Source of the DNA: Arachidicoccus sp.
GTDB taxonomy: Bacteria > Bacteroidota > Bacteroidia > Chitinophagales > Chitinophagaceae
DNA: 64,000 bases
Direction of reading: 5' to 3'
Assembly: GCA_028283605.1 (NCBI GenBank)
Contig: JAPWKH010000001.1
Coordinates: forward strand, 22,888 to 86,887
Numbering within the stretch: position 1 is the stretch's first letter; each line of letters opens with the position of its first letter. Made by a program: the position numbers and the translations under genes. Positions 10,366-18,825 of the stretch are shown here, in pieces. A model generated the notes under the pieces. That model worked only from the letters and a program-made list of their open reading frames with translations. It was not told the origin of the DNA and did no database searches.

Positions 10366-11361
10366 CTACATCTTCTTTTTAAATATTCTTAATCCTAAAA
10401 CAAATAAGCTGCCAAATAACGAAGGAATAATAATATTTATCAGCCAGATCAATGCTGCTGCCGTTATTACACCCAACGTATTTTGCGTAAGCAGCCCAAA
10501 GATTTTAATACTGATTTCACCGCGCACGCCAAGTTCTGCAATTGGAATAGTAGGTATGATCGCTAATAGCAAAAACAAAACACTCACGGCGCTTATCGTC
10601 ATCATCGCAGAAATTTGCACATCGCACAAATAAAACATCAGCATATACTGCGCTATAAAAATAATATATCGTACAAATGATAACAGCAAGATCCGTATTA
10701 ATAAAGGATTATCAAACTGCTCAAGGCTATTTACAAATACACGGTGCTTATGTACAAACGGAATTCTCTCAAACCATGTTACAACTAAAGAAATTTTAAA
10801 ATAAAGCAATAAAAAGAAAATGATGAAAATATAAACAGCATACAGCAATGCCGTCAGCCAGAATTTAGACAAGCCTATTGTCTGCGCACCGAAAGCCGGC
10901 GCTTCCGACAAAAGATAATGCAATCCTATCACACCGATAATCAATGTAACCAATACCTGGCTTAAACTTCCAACAAAGCTCACAGCTACCGAACGCAGCC
11001 TGTTACCATCATTCAGGTACAACATTCTTCCAAGATATTCTCCCGCGCCATTCGGTATAAACAACGAAAAAGATAATCCCGACAACACGGCCTTAAAACC
11101 CGTAAAAATACTTACATCCTGCACAGGTTTTATCAGCAATTGCCACTTACGCGCCTCAACGCTCCAGTTCATACACATCAGCAAAAGCATTACCAGCAGC
11201 AAATATCTGTTATGCGTCATCGTTTCGCTGATGCTGTTCCATTCGTTCTCCAGATCGTGCTGCGATGTAATTTTATGATAAATGGAAAATGCCAATATCA
11301 CAAACAATATCGGCCCAAATACATAATTAAGAAGCCTTTTATATTTAGGGTTAATCTGCAT
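10366..11361 (-). CDS. Lysylphosphatidylglycerol synthetase-type TM protein (UPF0104 flippase-like)
   Basis: Integral membrane protein of 331 aa with about eight hydrophobic segments and the features of the LPG_synthase_TM family: WKLLIKPV-type residues after the second segment, SLFIPNGAGEYLGRMLYL (family signature with PNGAGE), and IPIAELGVRGEISIKIF near residue 270. Only the membrane part is present, with no soluble aminoacyl-transferase domain. Such stand-alone proteins are thought to move lipids or lipid-linked intermediates, which is inference here. It lies upstream of the DUF3108 gene. Confidence 0.85.
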   Translation of the reverse strand: MQINPKYKRLLNYVFGPILFVILAFSIYHKITSQHDLENEWNSISETMTHNRYLLLVMLLLMCMNWSVEARKWQLLIKPVQDVSIFTGFKAVLSGLSFSLFIPNGAGEYLGRMLYLNDGNRLRSVAVSFVGSLSQVLVTLIIGVIGLHYLLSEAPAFGAQTIGLSKFWLTALLYAVYIFIIFFLLLYFKISLVVTWFERIPFVHKHRVFVNSLEQFDNPLLIRILLLSFVRYIIFIAQYMLMFYLCDVQISAMMTISAVSVLFLLLAIIPTIPIAELGVRGEISIKIFGLLTQNTLGVITAAALIWLINIIIPSLFGSLFVLGLRIFKKKM

Positions 11362-11399
11362 TCTTCGTCAATGAATATATGCTAAACGTTTCAATTGTA

Positions 11400-11600
11400 T
11401 TTTTATTACTTGGGCGTGCCGCCAAGCTGCCTGTCCGTTACAAAAACATTTTCAAATTCATCCGCTTAACGTCGGGCTATGCAGGGCTACGCTTCGCTGC
11501 GGTACTACGCTGCGCTGCGCACTGCTTCCGCCGCAGCGTGTGTCTGCACACGCTGCTCTGTCGCAGACTTACTATCCCTCACGCGCTCAACGCCGGCAGA
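11400..11600. repeat. GC-rich dispersed intergenic repeat, copy 1
   Basis: Starts around TGGGCGTGCCGCC and ends around CCCTCACGCGCTCAACGCC. It is strikingly GC-rich compared with the AT-rich surroundings, with many short CGCTGCG-type palindromes. A related block with similar boundaries lies at 49,880-50,045. No credible coding sequence. Confidence 0.6.
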
Positions 11601-11624
11601 TACATCATCACGGAAAATTTTATT

Positions 11625-11717
11625 CATCTGCTCATCTTTATTTTTTTAATTGTCAGATAGAATGCGCCGAATAATCATTGCTTTATGTGTGCAACGTTCT
11701 TATGGCTTATTTCATAT
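11625..11717. repeat. Dispersed AT-rich repeat E, copy 1
   Basis: Begins CATCTG, contains TCAGATAG, then AATAATCATTGCTTT and GTTCTTATGGCT, ending ATTTCATA. It aligns with 30,929-31,022. Together with the GC-rich block it fills the 425-bp gap between the flippase-like gene and etfA; no gene is seen there. Confidence 0.6.
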
Positions 11718-11786
11718 AAATAAAAAAAACAGTCTATCTTTTATGACTATTCATAAATAAACAAACTGTTTTTTGTTTTTGGAATG

Positions 11787-12749
11787 CTAATTTTCAGACT
11801 TCAATTTTTTTACCGCCTCAATCAGTTTAGGAACTACTTCAAATGCATCACCAACAATTCCGTAGTCTGCAGCTTTAAAAAACGGCGCTTCAGCATCTTT
11901 ATTTATTACTACAATAGTCTTGCTGCGGTTCACGCCGCCCAAATGTTGTATAGCGCCCGAAATACCGATAGCTATATATAAATTCGGTGCAATTTGTACG
12001 CCGGTTTGGCCTACATGTTCATGATGCGGACGCCAGCCGTCATCGGCAACAGGGCGGCTGCATGCAATAGCGCCATGCAAAGAATGAGCAAGATCTGTAA
12101 TCAGATACCAATTTTCCGGGCCCTTCAAACCGCGGCCGCCGCTTACAACAATTTCAGCTTCTGTTAAAGGTATTTCGCCTTCTATTTTCTCAATCTTGAT
12201 TGTTTTTATTTTACTTTCGGAAGAAGCCGCAGATATGTTTATAATTTCTGCATTCGCAGGCTCCCTTTCTTTGACACCGAAACTGTTGGCTTTAAGTGTA
12301 ATTACTTTTTTACCGGAATTGATTTTTACTTTGGCAAATGCCTTTCCTGAAAAAACAGATTTTTTCACAACAAATCCGTTCTCCGTTTCAGGCAGCGCTA
12401 CTGCACCGGAAACCAATCCTGCATTCAACACAGCTGCAAGGCGTGGAGCAATGGCATCGCCCAATGCGCTTTGTGCAAATACAATCACTTCCGCATTATT
12501 GGCGGTCGGTAATAATGCTTTTGTAAGTACTTGCGCATCATAATTATTATACGCTTGGTCTGCTGCGTGGTAAACTTTTGTTATGCCATATCTACCGGCA
12601 ATATCAAGTCCTTCTTTTACAGTACCGAGCAATATCGCTTCGGCAGTTGTATTTAATTTTTTTGCCAAGGCCGCTCCGTAAGACAGCGCTTCGAGCGAGC
12701 TCTTTTTTATGTTTCCTTCGGAATGATCTATGTATATTAAAACAGACAT
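11787..12749 (-). CDS. etfA: Electron transfer flavoprotein, alpha subunit
   Basis: FAD-binding subunit of the ETF heterodimer, which passes electrons from acyl-CoA and other dehydrogenases to the respiratory chain. 320 aa, normal length. The C-terminal FAD-binding domain is clear: VVSGGRGLKGPENW, SRPVADDGW, HVGQTGVQIAPNLYIAIGIS and GAIQHLGGVNRSKTIVVIN, ending ADYGIVGDAFEVVPKL. It lies 27 bases downstream of etfB on the same strand, the usual etfBA order. Confidence 0.96.
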   Translation of the reverse strand: MSVLIYIDHSEGNIKKSSLEALSYGAALAKKLNTTAEAILLGTVKEGLDIAGRYGITKVYHAADQAYNNYDAQVLTKALLPTANNAEVIVFAQSALGDAIAPRLAAVLNAGLVSGAVALPETENGFVVKKSVFSGKAFAKVKINSGKKVITLKANSFGVKEREPANAEIINISAASSESKIKTIKIEKIEGEIPLTEAEIVVSGGRGLKGPENWYLITDLAHSLHGAIACSRPVADDGWRPHHEHVGQTGVQIAPNLYIAIGISGAIQHLGGVNRSKTIVVINKDAEAPFFKAADYGIVGDAFEVVPKLIEAVKKLKSEN

Positions 12750-12776
12750 TTTATTTTTATTTGAGTAAACAATCGA

Positions 12777-13520
12777 TTAAATAACCTTCACATCTTCGTG
12801 CAATATGCGGACTAATTCTTCTACATTATTTGCATCAATCAGTTTTACACTTTCCTTTGCAGGCGGCAATTCGTATTGAACAATTTCAGTTAAATTATCG
12901 CTTGCGATCGGCTCAACAACTTTTATCGGTTTACTGCGTGCAGCCATAATTCCGCGCATATTTGGAATACGTTGTTTCGCCATGCCTTTTGTGCTGCTTA
13001 TAACTGCCGGCAATGTAATTTGTACTGTTTCTTCACCGCCTTCAATCTCGTGTATTGCGATAGCATCATTGCCTTGCAAATCAAATTTTGCAACAGCTGA
13101 AACATAAGGCAGATCAAGCAATCCGGCAATCATGGAACCTACAGCCATTGCATTATAATCGATCGTTTCTTTGCCGGTAAATATCAGATCATAATTTCCT
13201 TGCTTTGCCACTTCTGCAATTTGTGCTGCTGTATTGTAACTATCACTTGCATCGGCATTTATACGAATAGCCTCATCGCCGCCAAGCGCCAGCGCTTTGC
13301 GCAAAATGGCATCATTACTTGCATCTCCAACAGTTACAAGATGAATGACAGTTTGCGGATCGGCTTCCTTTAATTCAACGGCGCGTACCAATGAATACCA
13401 TTCATCATATGGATTGATGATCCATTGCACGCCATCTTCATTGAATTTTGTATCTCCGTCTTTGAAAGATACTTTGGATGTAGTGTCAGGCGCTTTGCTG
13501 ACTGCTACTAAAATTTTCAT
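12777..13520 (-). CDS. etfB: Electron transfer flavoprotein, beta subunit
   Basis: AMP-binding subunit of ETF, 247 aa. The start MKILVAVSKAPDT, the INPYDEW block (residues about 36-42), the LALGGDEAIRI motif, FTGKETIDYN and the C-terminal PNMRGIMAARSKPI are characteristic. First gene of the etfBA pair. A -7-type TATATTTG (plus strand 13,588-13,595, read on minus) lies 68 bases upstream of the start. Confidence 0.96.
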   Translation of the reverse strand: MKILVAVSKAPDTTSKVSFKDGDTKFNEDGVQWIINPYDEWYSLVRAVELKEADPQTVIHLVTVGDASNDAILRKALALGGDEAIRINADASDSYNTAAQIAEVAKQGNYDLIFTGKETIDYNAMAVGSMIAGLLDLPYVSAVAKFDLQGNDAIAIHEIEGGEETVQITLPAVISSTKGMAKQRIPNMRGIMAARSKPIKVVEPIASDNLTEIVQYELPPAKESVKLIDANNVEELVRILHEDVKVI

Positions 13521-13587
13521 ATACCTTTTATTATTTTAATTTTCACAATATTGTAATTCGTCGAAAAAATATATTCTTCGAGGGGGT

Positions 13588-13595
13588 CAAATATA
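13588..13595 (-). promoter_or_regulatory. -7 promoter element for etfBA
   Basis: TATATTTG on the minus strand matches TAnnTTTG. No convincing -33 TTG at the standard spacing. Confidence 0.45.
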
Positions 13596-13690
13596 GGAAA
13601 TTGTCATTTGCCCGATTTACTAATATGGAAATAATATTTAGGATTATATAAATTTTGAATATTATGCCGGCAAACTGGCGGATAATACTT

Positions 13691-14089
13691 TTAATCCCAG
13701 TTTGATTTGCCGCGTTGTTGTTTGCGGATTGAATGTATTTTTTTGCTTTCGAGGCGTTTTTCTTTTGCCATTGCCGATGATTTAGTGGCAAGCCGTGTTT
13801 TCTTTTTTATCAGCGATTTATTGACGATTTCATTTAATTTATGGGTTACAATTTCCTTGTTGGATAATTGCGTTCTGGCTTCTTGCGATTTCATTAAAAG
13901 AAATCCTTGTTTATTAATTTTTGCGGATAGTTTTGTCTGCAATATTTGCTTTTGTTCTTCGTTCACCAAAGATGAAGTATTTATATGCCATCTTGCTTCT
14001 ACCATGGTTTCTACTTTGTTTACGTTTTGTCCGCCTTTGCCACCGCTGCGTGCCGTAGTGTAAATTATTTCAGAAGATATATCGATCAT
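13691..14089 (-). CDS. arfB: Alternative ribosome-rescue factor / peptidyl-tRNA hydrolase ArfB
   Basis: Rescues stalled ribosomes by hydrolysing peptidyl-tRNA in the P site of non-stop complexes. The 132-aa protein has the release-factor GGQ loop at residues 19-21 (RSGGKGGQNVNKVET) and a Lys/Arg-rich C-terminal tail that in this family enters the empty mRNA channel. It lacks the codon-recognition domain of RF1/RF2, and its length fits ArfB/YaeJ. Single gene, 170 bp upstream of etfB and transcribed in the same direction. Confidence 0.92.
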   Translation of the reverse strand: MIDISSEIIYTTARSGGKGGQNVNKVETMVEARWHINTSSLVNEEQKQILQTKLSAKINKQGFLLMKSQEARTQLSNKEIVTHKLNEIVNKSLIKKKTRLATKSSAMAKEKRLESKKIHSIRKQQRGKSNWD

Positions 14090-14266
14090 TGCGTATGCTA
14101 ATTGTACTGCTGTAATATTATTTCGTTCTTTATCAAATATATTGCTTTTAAAAATTCCGATTGATGAAAAATGGGATCAAGTGTTGTAGGAAAACTTAAT
14201 AAATTTGTTGTGTGATACATCTTTCGAAAAGCCGCATTCAATTTTTCTCTTTTAAAAAAATGATTT

Positions 14267-14722
14267 ATGCAGTCAAAAGCAAACAGTGTGAATGAATACA
14301 TAAATGATTTGCCGAAAGACAGGCAATTCGCTATGAAAAAATTAAGAGAAATTTTGTTGGAAAATTTGCCGCATGGTTTTCACGAAGAAATGAATTATGG
14401 AATGATCGGCTATGTGGTGCCGCATTCTATTTACAATGACGGATATCACTGTAATCCGAAGCTGCCGTTGCCTTTTATTAATATTGCATCACAAAAAAAT
14501 TACATTGCTTTTTATCACATGGCAATTTATCTGGATGAAAAAATATTGAAATGGGTCGAAGAAAATTATTCAAAATATTCTTCCGAAAAATTGGATATGG
14601 GTAAAGGGTGCATGCGATTTAAAAAGATCGATAAAATTCCTTTCGGCTTTTTTACAGAACTGGTAAAGAAAATGACTGTAGCAGAGTGGATAAAGTTATA
14701 TGAAGAAAAACTGAAAAAATAA
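14267..14722 (+). CDS. DUF1801 domain protein
   Basis: A 151-aa cytoplasmic protein. N-terminal NEYINDLPKDRQFAMKKLREIL, then GFHEEMNYGMIGYVVP, ASQKNYIAFYHMAIY and a C-terminal MGKGCMRFKKIDKIPF, all in the order typical of DUF1801 (YdhG-like) proteins, which include frataxin-like folds. Function unknown. It is the last apparently intact gene before the accessory zone; a structured repeat copy starts 35 bases after its stop. Confidence 0.75.
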   Translation: MQSKANSVNEYINDLPKDRQFAMKKLREILLENLPHGFHEEMNYGMIGYVVPHSIYNDGYHCNPKLPLPFINIASQKNYIAFYHMAIYLDEKILKWVEENYSKYSSEKLDMGKGCMRFKKIDKIPFGFFTELVKKMTVAEWIKLYEEKLKK

Positions 14723-14756
14723 GTTGAAATAATTTTACTTTTTGGAATCTTGCACA

Positions 14757-14870
14757 CTTGCTGATCGTGATTTGCAATCGCGAATTATTATTTGTGCTTT
14801 TTTAATGCACATTATATGCGAATCAAAATTCACTGATAGAGCTTCTACACTGCAAATGTCGAAGAGCAGG
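14757..14870 (+). repeat. 115-bp four-hairpin repeat, copy A
   Basis: Runs from CTTGCT to AGCAGG. Arms: H1 TCGTGATT/AATCGCGA around a TGC loop (one G-T pair), H2 GTGC/GCAC, H3 imperfect GCGAAT/ATTCAC, H4 imperfect. This is the most diverged copy. It lies upstream of the methyltransferase gene, with copy B downstream of it. Confidence 0.8.
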
Positions 14871-15001
14871 AATAGAAAATAAAAATCAACTAACCAAATT
14901 ATAGAGGACATAAATAAATAATTATATTTACATAACGATTGGTCTTTCTATGAAATAGAAAATGCATTTCCCAAATTTATTTAATCAAGAAAATAAAGGT
15001 C

Positions 15002-15784
15002 ATGGGCTCACAAGCAATACAAAGCCATCTTTGGGGACAACGTTCCAAAGATTGGGCAACAATTCAAGAAGCGACCGGCAAAGCTGGTTATGAATATGTT
15101 CTTCACTTTCTTCAACCAAAACTTTCCGAAAAATTTTTAGACATAGGCTGCGGCTCTGGATTGTTTGCAAATCTTGCAGCGAAATCAGGTGCAGAAATAC
15201 TCGGATTTGATGCAACAGCACAATTAATCGAAGAAGCAAAACTGCGCAATCCTTCTATAAAATTTTTGACAGGAGAAATGGAAGCATTGCCTTTTGACGA
15301 TAACACTTTTGATATCGTCAGTGGTTTCAATTCATTTCAATATGCAGCCAATGTAAAAGCTGCTTTGGCCGAAGCAAAACGTGTTTTAAAAGAAAATGGC
15401 AAATTAGTTGTAATGATTTGGGGTAATAAAGAAGACTGCGAAGCTGCTTCATATTTAAAAGCCGTAAGAAGTTTATTGCCGCCTCCGCCGCCCGGTGCAG
15501 GAGGACCTTTTGCATTAACCGAAAAGAATTTACTTGAAAATATTTTGGAAGAAATCGGGCTAAAAATTATAGACAACAAAGATGTGGAAAGTACTTGGGA
15601 CTATCCTGATACCGAAACGGCATTAAAGGGTTTGCTCTCCGCAGGACCTGCAGTCAAAGCCATTGAACATGCGGGATATGAAAAAGTTCATGAAACAATT
15701 TTAGCTGCTGTGCAACCTTATATTCAAAGCAACGGATATGTTGTATATAAAAATAAATTCAGGATTGTAATTTCAGAAAAATAA
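15002..15784 (+). CDS. Class I SAM-dependent methyltransferase
   Basis: A 260-aa enzyme with the Rossmann SAM-binding signature FLDIGCGSGLFANLAAKSG (residues about 44-62), an acidic end of strand 2 (ILGFDAT), MEALPFDDNTFDIVSGFNSF (motif II/III) and AKRVLKENGKLVVMIW. The type-11 methyltransferase domain fills residues 40-140; the C-terminal part has GLLSAGPAVKAIEHAGY, seen in small-molecule methyltransferases. Substrate unknown. It is bracketed by repeat copies A and B in the same orientation, as though it were the load of a cassette. Confidence 0.85.
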   Translation: MGSQAIQSHLWGQRSKDWATIQEATGKAGYEYVLHFLQPKLSEKFLDIGCGSGLFANLAAKSGAEILGFDATAQLIEEAKLRNPSIKFLTGEMEALPFDDNTFDIVSGFNSFQYAANVKAALAEAKRVLKENGKLVVMIWGNKEDCEAASYLKAVRSLLPPPPPGAGGPFALTEKNLLENILEEIGLKIIDNKDVESTWDYPDTETALKGLLSAGPAVKAIEHAGYEKVHETILAAVQPYIQSNGYVVYKNKFRIVISEK

Positions 15785-15856
15785 CTTTTTAAAAATAAAA
15801 TTACTTGCCAATTCTAAGTATCTTGGCGATATAGTTAAGAAAACTTCTACGAATAA

Positions 15857-15984
15857 AAAATTGAGGCGAATGATATTTTTGTGAAATGTGAACGCACGCA
15901 TAATCTGAAAAACATTGACGTAAATTTTCCTAGAAATAAACTCATTGTTGTTACTGGTGTTTAAGGCATCGGTAAATTATTACT
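15857..15984 (+). pseudogene. uvrA 5' fragment, cut off at repeat B
   Basis: In one frame this reads [19 protein letters not shown] then [13 protein letters not shown], the start of UvrA (excinuclease ATPase). The Walker A that should read GVSGSGKS reads GV*GIGKL: a TAA replaces the first Ser and Ile the second. The UvrA similarity stops exactly where repeat copy B begins (15,985). An in-frame TAA at 15,854 precedes it. A dead scrap of about 40 codons, not a working gene. Confidence 0.75.
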
Positions 15985-16099
15985 CTTGCTATTCGTTATT
16001 TGCAATCGCGAACGATTATCTGTGTATTTTTAATGCACATTAATATACGAATTAATAATTCCCTGATAGAGCTTCGATATTGCAATGTCGAAGAGCAAG
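15985..16099 (+). repeat. 115-bp four-hairpin repeat, copy B
   Basis: CTTGCT...AGCAAG closing stem. H1 TTCG/CGAA around TGC. H2 TGTGTATT/AATGCACA with one G-T pair replacing G-C. H3 imperfect. H4 CTTCGATATTG/CAATGTCGAAG, 11 pairs including one G-T. Its left edge abuts the truncated uvrA fragment. Confidence 0.85.
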
Positions 16100-16191
16100 A
16101 TATAGATTAATTGAAGACAATATGTTTTATGTTAACTATCCTTATGATATTACTTTAACGGAAATCCATAATGAATTAAACAATAATTAAT

Positions 16192-16467
16192 ATGGTTATC
16201 TATTCCAGCAAAAATATTTTGTTGTTATTTTTCTATTTTTTTTAATTGTATATCTTCCGTATATGCGCAAAATATAAAAACAATACCTTACCATCCAAAT
16301 TATGATTCCCTCAAGCAATTTTAAAAAAGAGTAGAAAATGATGATCAAGTTGGTAGAAATCAATTAGATGAAGTTTCAAGTAAATACGGATGGAAATTCT
16401 AATTGATACAATCAGGGTAAAAGATTCTATAAATATAGTAATTATTGAATCTTTTATTAATAATTAG
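16192..16467 (+). pseudogene. Decayed small secreted protein gene (possibly DUF6624-like)
   Basis: A hydrophobic, signal-like beginning at ATG 16,192 is followed, across stops and frame changes, by NDDQVGRNQLDEVSSKYGW and later KDSINIVIIESFINN. The DDQ..R.QLD...KYGW and DSIN..I patterns recall DUF6624 proteins. Stops interrupt the reading several times, so no product is expected. The family name is a recollection of pattern, not a search result. Confidence 0.35.
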
Positions 16468-16670
16468 ATAATGTCATACTAAATAGACCAAAAAGAGTCA
16501 AAAGCAATATACCTGAATGAACAGGTAGAATTATATCTAGGGTAATTTTTTTGATGGTTTGGGAAAAGAAGTCGCTGATTTCGGATAAGGAATTAAAATG
16601 CCTGTTTGTAAATTTTCTTTTAATATGTTGCCATATTTGCTCTGCAGGATTTAGTTCCGGACTATAATGG
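16457..16670 (-). pseudogene. IS630-family transposase C-terminal remnant
   Basis: On the minus strand from 16,670 the reading is HYSPELNPAEQIWQHIKRKF then TNRHFNSLSEISDFF, ending at a stop at 16,457. SPELNPAEQ.W is the hallmark around the final acidic residue of IS630/DDE_3 transposases. The catalytic N-terminal two thirds are missing. Together with the uvrA scrap and the decayed gene it shows this 1.2-kb gap (15,785-16,968) is a graveyard of insertions. Confidence 0.75.
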
Positions 16671-16769
16671 CTGCATCATCTCAGAAGAATCCTTTAAAAA
16701 TTTTCTCAGCTCTTGCTGGCTTTCCTTAATACGAATATATAATGCGTAGGATATCCCAATATGATTTAT

Positions 16770-16824
16770 AATACAGGCCAAAAATAATACAAAAAAATTG
16801 CTCCGTCAAAAATCGGTCTGTATT
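16770..16824. repeat. Interrupted inverted repeat upstream of the kinase gene
   Basis: AATACAGGCC (16,770-16,779) and GGTCTGTATT (16,815-16,824) pair over 10 positions with one non-Watson-Crick position, around a 35-base loop, followed by ATTTTT. Could be a terminator-like remnant of an IS end. Nothing else is recognised between 16,671 and the kinase promoter. Confidence 0.35.
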
Positions 16825-16930
16825 ATTTTTCGGTATCCTATTAATACAAAATGAAGACAACTTGGTAGATAAATGGTAAGTCGACACTTCAATCATCTTA
16901 ACGGCAAAATTGCCCGCCTCATCCGGTTTT

Positions 16931-16964
16931 TTGAAACGGAAAGAGTTTCAGTTTGCTAACTTTG
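16931..16964 (+). promoter_or_regulatory. Bacteroidota promoter of the LytS/LytTR operon
   Basis: A -33 TTG (16,931-16,933, in TTTTTTG) and a -7 TAACTTTG (16,957-16,964) with a 23-base gap. The ATG of the kinase is at 16,969, so the transcript would start within or next to the start codon, that is, nearly leaderless. Confidence 0.5.
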
Positions 16965-16968
16965 TAAC

Positions 16969-17985
16969 ATGTCGAAACGATTTCGAATACCGGGTATCAT
17001 TATTCCGCTTGGAATAGCCCTTGCTGTATTACCGATCAAATTAACCGCGGATGACGTACAATCAGGCGGTTTATTTTTAGCTGTACGTACGATCAGGTAT
17101 ACTTTCACGGGCGGGGTACTTGCTTTTTTTCTACATCTTTGGCTGAGTCGGAAATTTGCTTCGGCGGGAAATAATTTGCGTTACGCAGCTTATTTATGCA
17201 AGATTATATTTGTTGCAATAAGCATATTTCTCGTTTCGGTTTTGCTTGATTATGTTTTTGGCAAATTTGTCAGAAGCTCTCCTTTCGCCATAGCCAAAGA
17301 GGATCTGAACTGGTATCTGGTAGTATTAAGGTGTTTACTGATAAGCGCCATACAATTCTTTGTCGTCTTTTATTTAAAGTTATTCAGCGAAAGCCAAAGG
17401 CGCAGTTTGGAAATTGAGAAACTTAAACAAGCCCGGCTGGAAGCCGACCTCTCCAACTTAAAAGAGCAGATGAGCCCTCACTTTTTGTTTAATACATTAA
17501 ACACGTTAAGCGCCATTACACAGGATAAACAGGTGAAAATATATGTCTCCCAACTTGCAGATGTTTACAGGTATATGTTGGTACATAACAAACTGAACCT
17601 TGTTGCCTTGGAGAAGGAATTAAGTTTTATTACCTCTTACCTGTACATTATAAAAACTCGAATGGGGGAGGCCGTTGACATACATATCGATGTTGAAGAA
17701 AAATTAATGCAAACCAAGATACCACCGCTTACCTTACAACTTTTGCTGGAAAACGCCATTAAGCATAACGTGGCATCGGTTAATAAGCCATTAAATATTC
17801 GGATATCGAACGATCCGTTATATATCGTTATTTGTAACAGTCATTCCCCGAAAACGGCGCAACGTTATTCAACTGGGGTCGGGTTAAATAATTTAATGAC
17901 CCGTTATCAACTTTTATTTTCCCAAGATATCCTAATTGAGAAAAACTCAACAATGTTCACCATAAAGTTGCCGATACAGAAATGA
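16969..17985 (+). CDS. LytS-type sensor histidine kinase
   Basis: Membrane sensor of a LytS/LytTR two-component pair. 338 aa: four hydrophobic segments in residues 10-140 with only short loops, a short coiled coil (SQRRSLEIEKLKQARLEADL), then the His_kinase (PF06580) box LKEQMSPHFLFNTLN with the phospho-acceptor His171. The ATPase part has LQLLLENAIKHN (N box) and STGVGLNNLMTRY (G box). No separate input domain is visible, so the signal is probably sensed in the membrane. The last four bases overlap the regulator gene (ATGA), showing translational coupling. Confidence 0.93.
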   Translation: MSKRFRIPGIIIPLGIALAVLPIKLTADDVQSGGLFLAVRTIRYTFTGGVLAFFLHLWLSRKFASAGNNLRYAAYLCKIIFVAISIFLVSVLLDYVFGKFVRSSPFAIAKEDLNWYLVVLRCLLISAIQFFVVFYLKLFSESQRRSLEIEKLKQARLEADLSNLKEQMSPHFLFNTLNTLSAITQDKQVKIYVSQLADVYRYMLVHNKLNLVALEKELSFITSYLYIIKTRMGEAVDIHIDVEEKLMQTKIPPLTLQLLLENAIKHNVASVNKPLNIRISNDPLYIVICNSHSPKTAQRYSTGVGLNNLMTRYQLLFSQDILIEKNSTMFTIKLPIQK

Positions 17986-18746
17986 AGATTTTGATCATAG
18001 AAGACGAAATAAATGCCGCAAAAGAACTGGAAAAAATATTGCTCAGTATGGATGCTTCTAATACCGTGCTGGCAATACTCGATTCGGTAGAAGCAAGCAT
18101 ATCGTTTTTGAAAGGAAATAACTTACCGGATCTGATCTTTTCCGACATCCAATTGGCCGACGGGATGTGTTTTGAAATCTATCGAGAAGTTCCTTTAAAG
18201 AAGCCGGTTATTTTTTGCACCGCTTACGATGAATATATGCTTGAGGCTTTCGACACAAATGCTGTCAGTTATTTATTAAAACCCATCACCGAGGAAGCTG
18301 TTGCAAAAGCAATGGAGAAATATCACCGGCTGAAGTCTGCCTTTGAACCCTCAGTGGCCGCTCGCTCTGTTCAACAACTTGGTGAGCGATTAAAATACGC
18401 TTACAAAAAGACTATCCTCGTTGAGCAACGAGGATACATCATTCCTTTTCCAGTAAATGATATTGCCTATCTGTATCTGGAAAATACAATCGTACAAATC
18501 GGGACAACCGGAAATCATCAATATTTTATCACGTCGACACTTGACGAACTGGAAAGAATGCTTGATCCGGAGCTCTTTTATCGCGCCAACCGGCAATTTA
18601 TTATCAACCGGCATTCAATTGTAAATGTAGAAAGATTTTTCTCCAGAAAGCTTCTTGCCAAACTTGTTGTACAAACACCCGAAACGATCGTGATCAGCAA
18701 GGCAAATGCATCCGATTTTCTCCGGTGGCTTGAAGGGATTTCTTAA
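17982..18746 (+). CDS. LytTR-family response regulator
   Basis: Partner of the overlapping kinase. 254 aa: receiver domain with acidic residues near position 8 (IIEDE), phospho-acceptor Asp55 (LIFSDIQLADG), Thr in FCTAYDEY and Lys in LLKPI. The C-terminal LytTR DNA-binding domain carries the usual IAYLYLENTIVQI, LYRANRQFIINRHSI and a C-terminal KANASDFLRWL block. It would bind direct repeats upstream of its targets, which cannot be named; the adjacent desaturase is convergent rather than downstream. Confidence 0.94.
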   Translation: MKILIIEDEINAAKELEKILLSMDASNTVLAILDSVEASISFLKGNNLPDLIFSDIQLADGMCFEIYREVPLKKPVIFCTAYDEYMLEAFDTNAVSYLLKPITEEAVAKAMEKYHRLKSAFEPSVAARSVQQLGERLKYAYKKTILVEQRGYIIPFPVNDIAYLYLENTIVQIGTTGNHQYFITSTLDELERMLDPELFYRANRQFIINRHSIVNVERFFSRKLLAKLVVQTPETIVISKANASDFLRWLEGIS

Positions 18747-18825
18747 AACTTTTCTTTTCATACACGTGTCTCTGACAATGCTGCGACGCCTCTTACGACC
18801 GCTTGCGATAAGCCTTTTTTAATCA

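Noticed and set aside
14757..16099. Repeats A-D as canonical integron attC sites
   Set aside because: Size and folding are similar, but no RYYYAAC/GTTRRRY core sites are found and no integron integrase is in the window.
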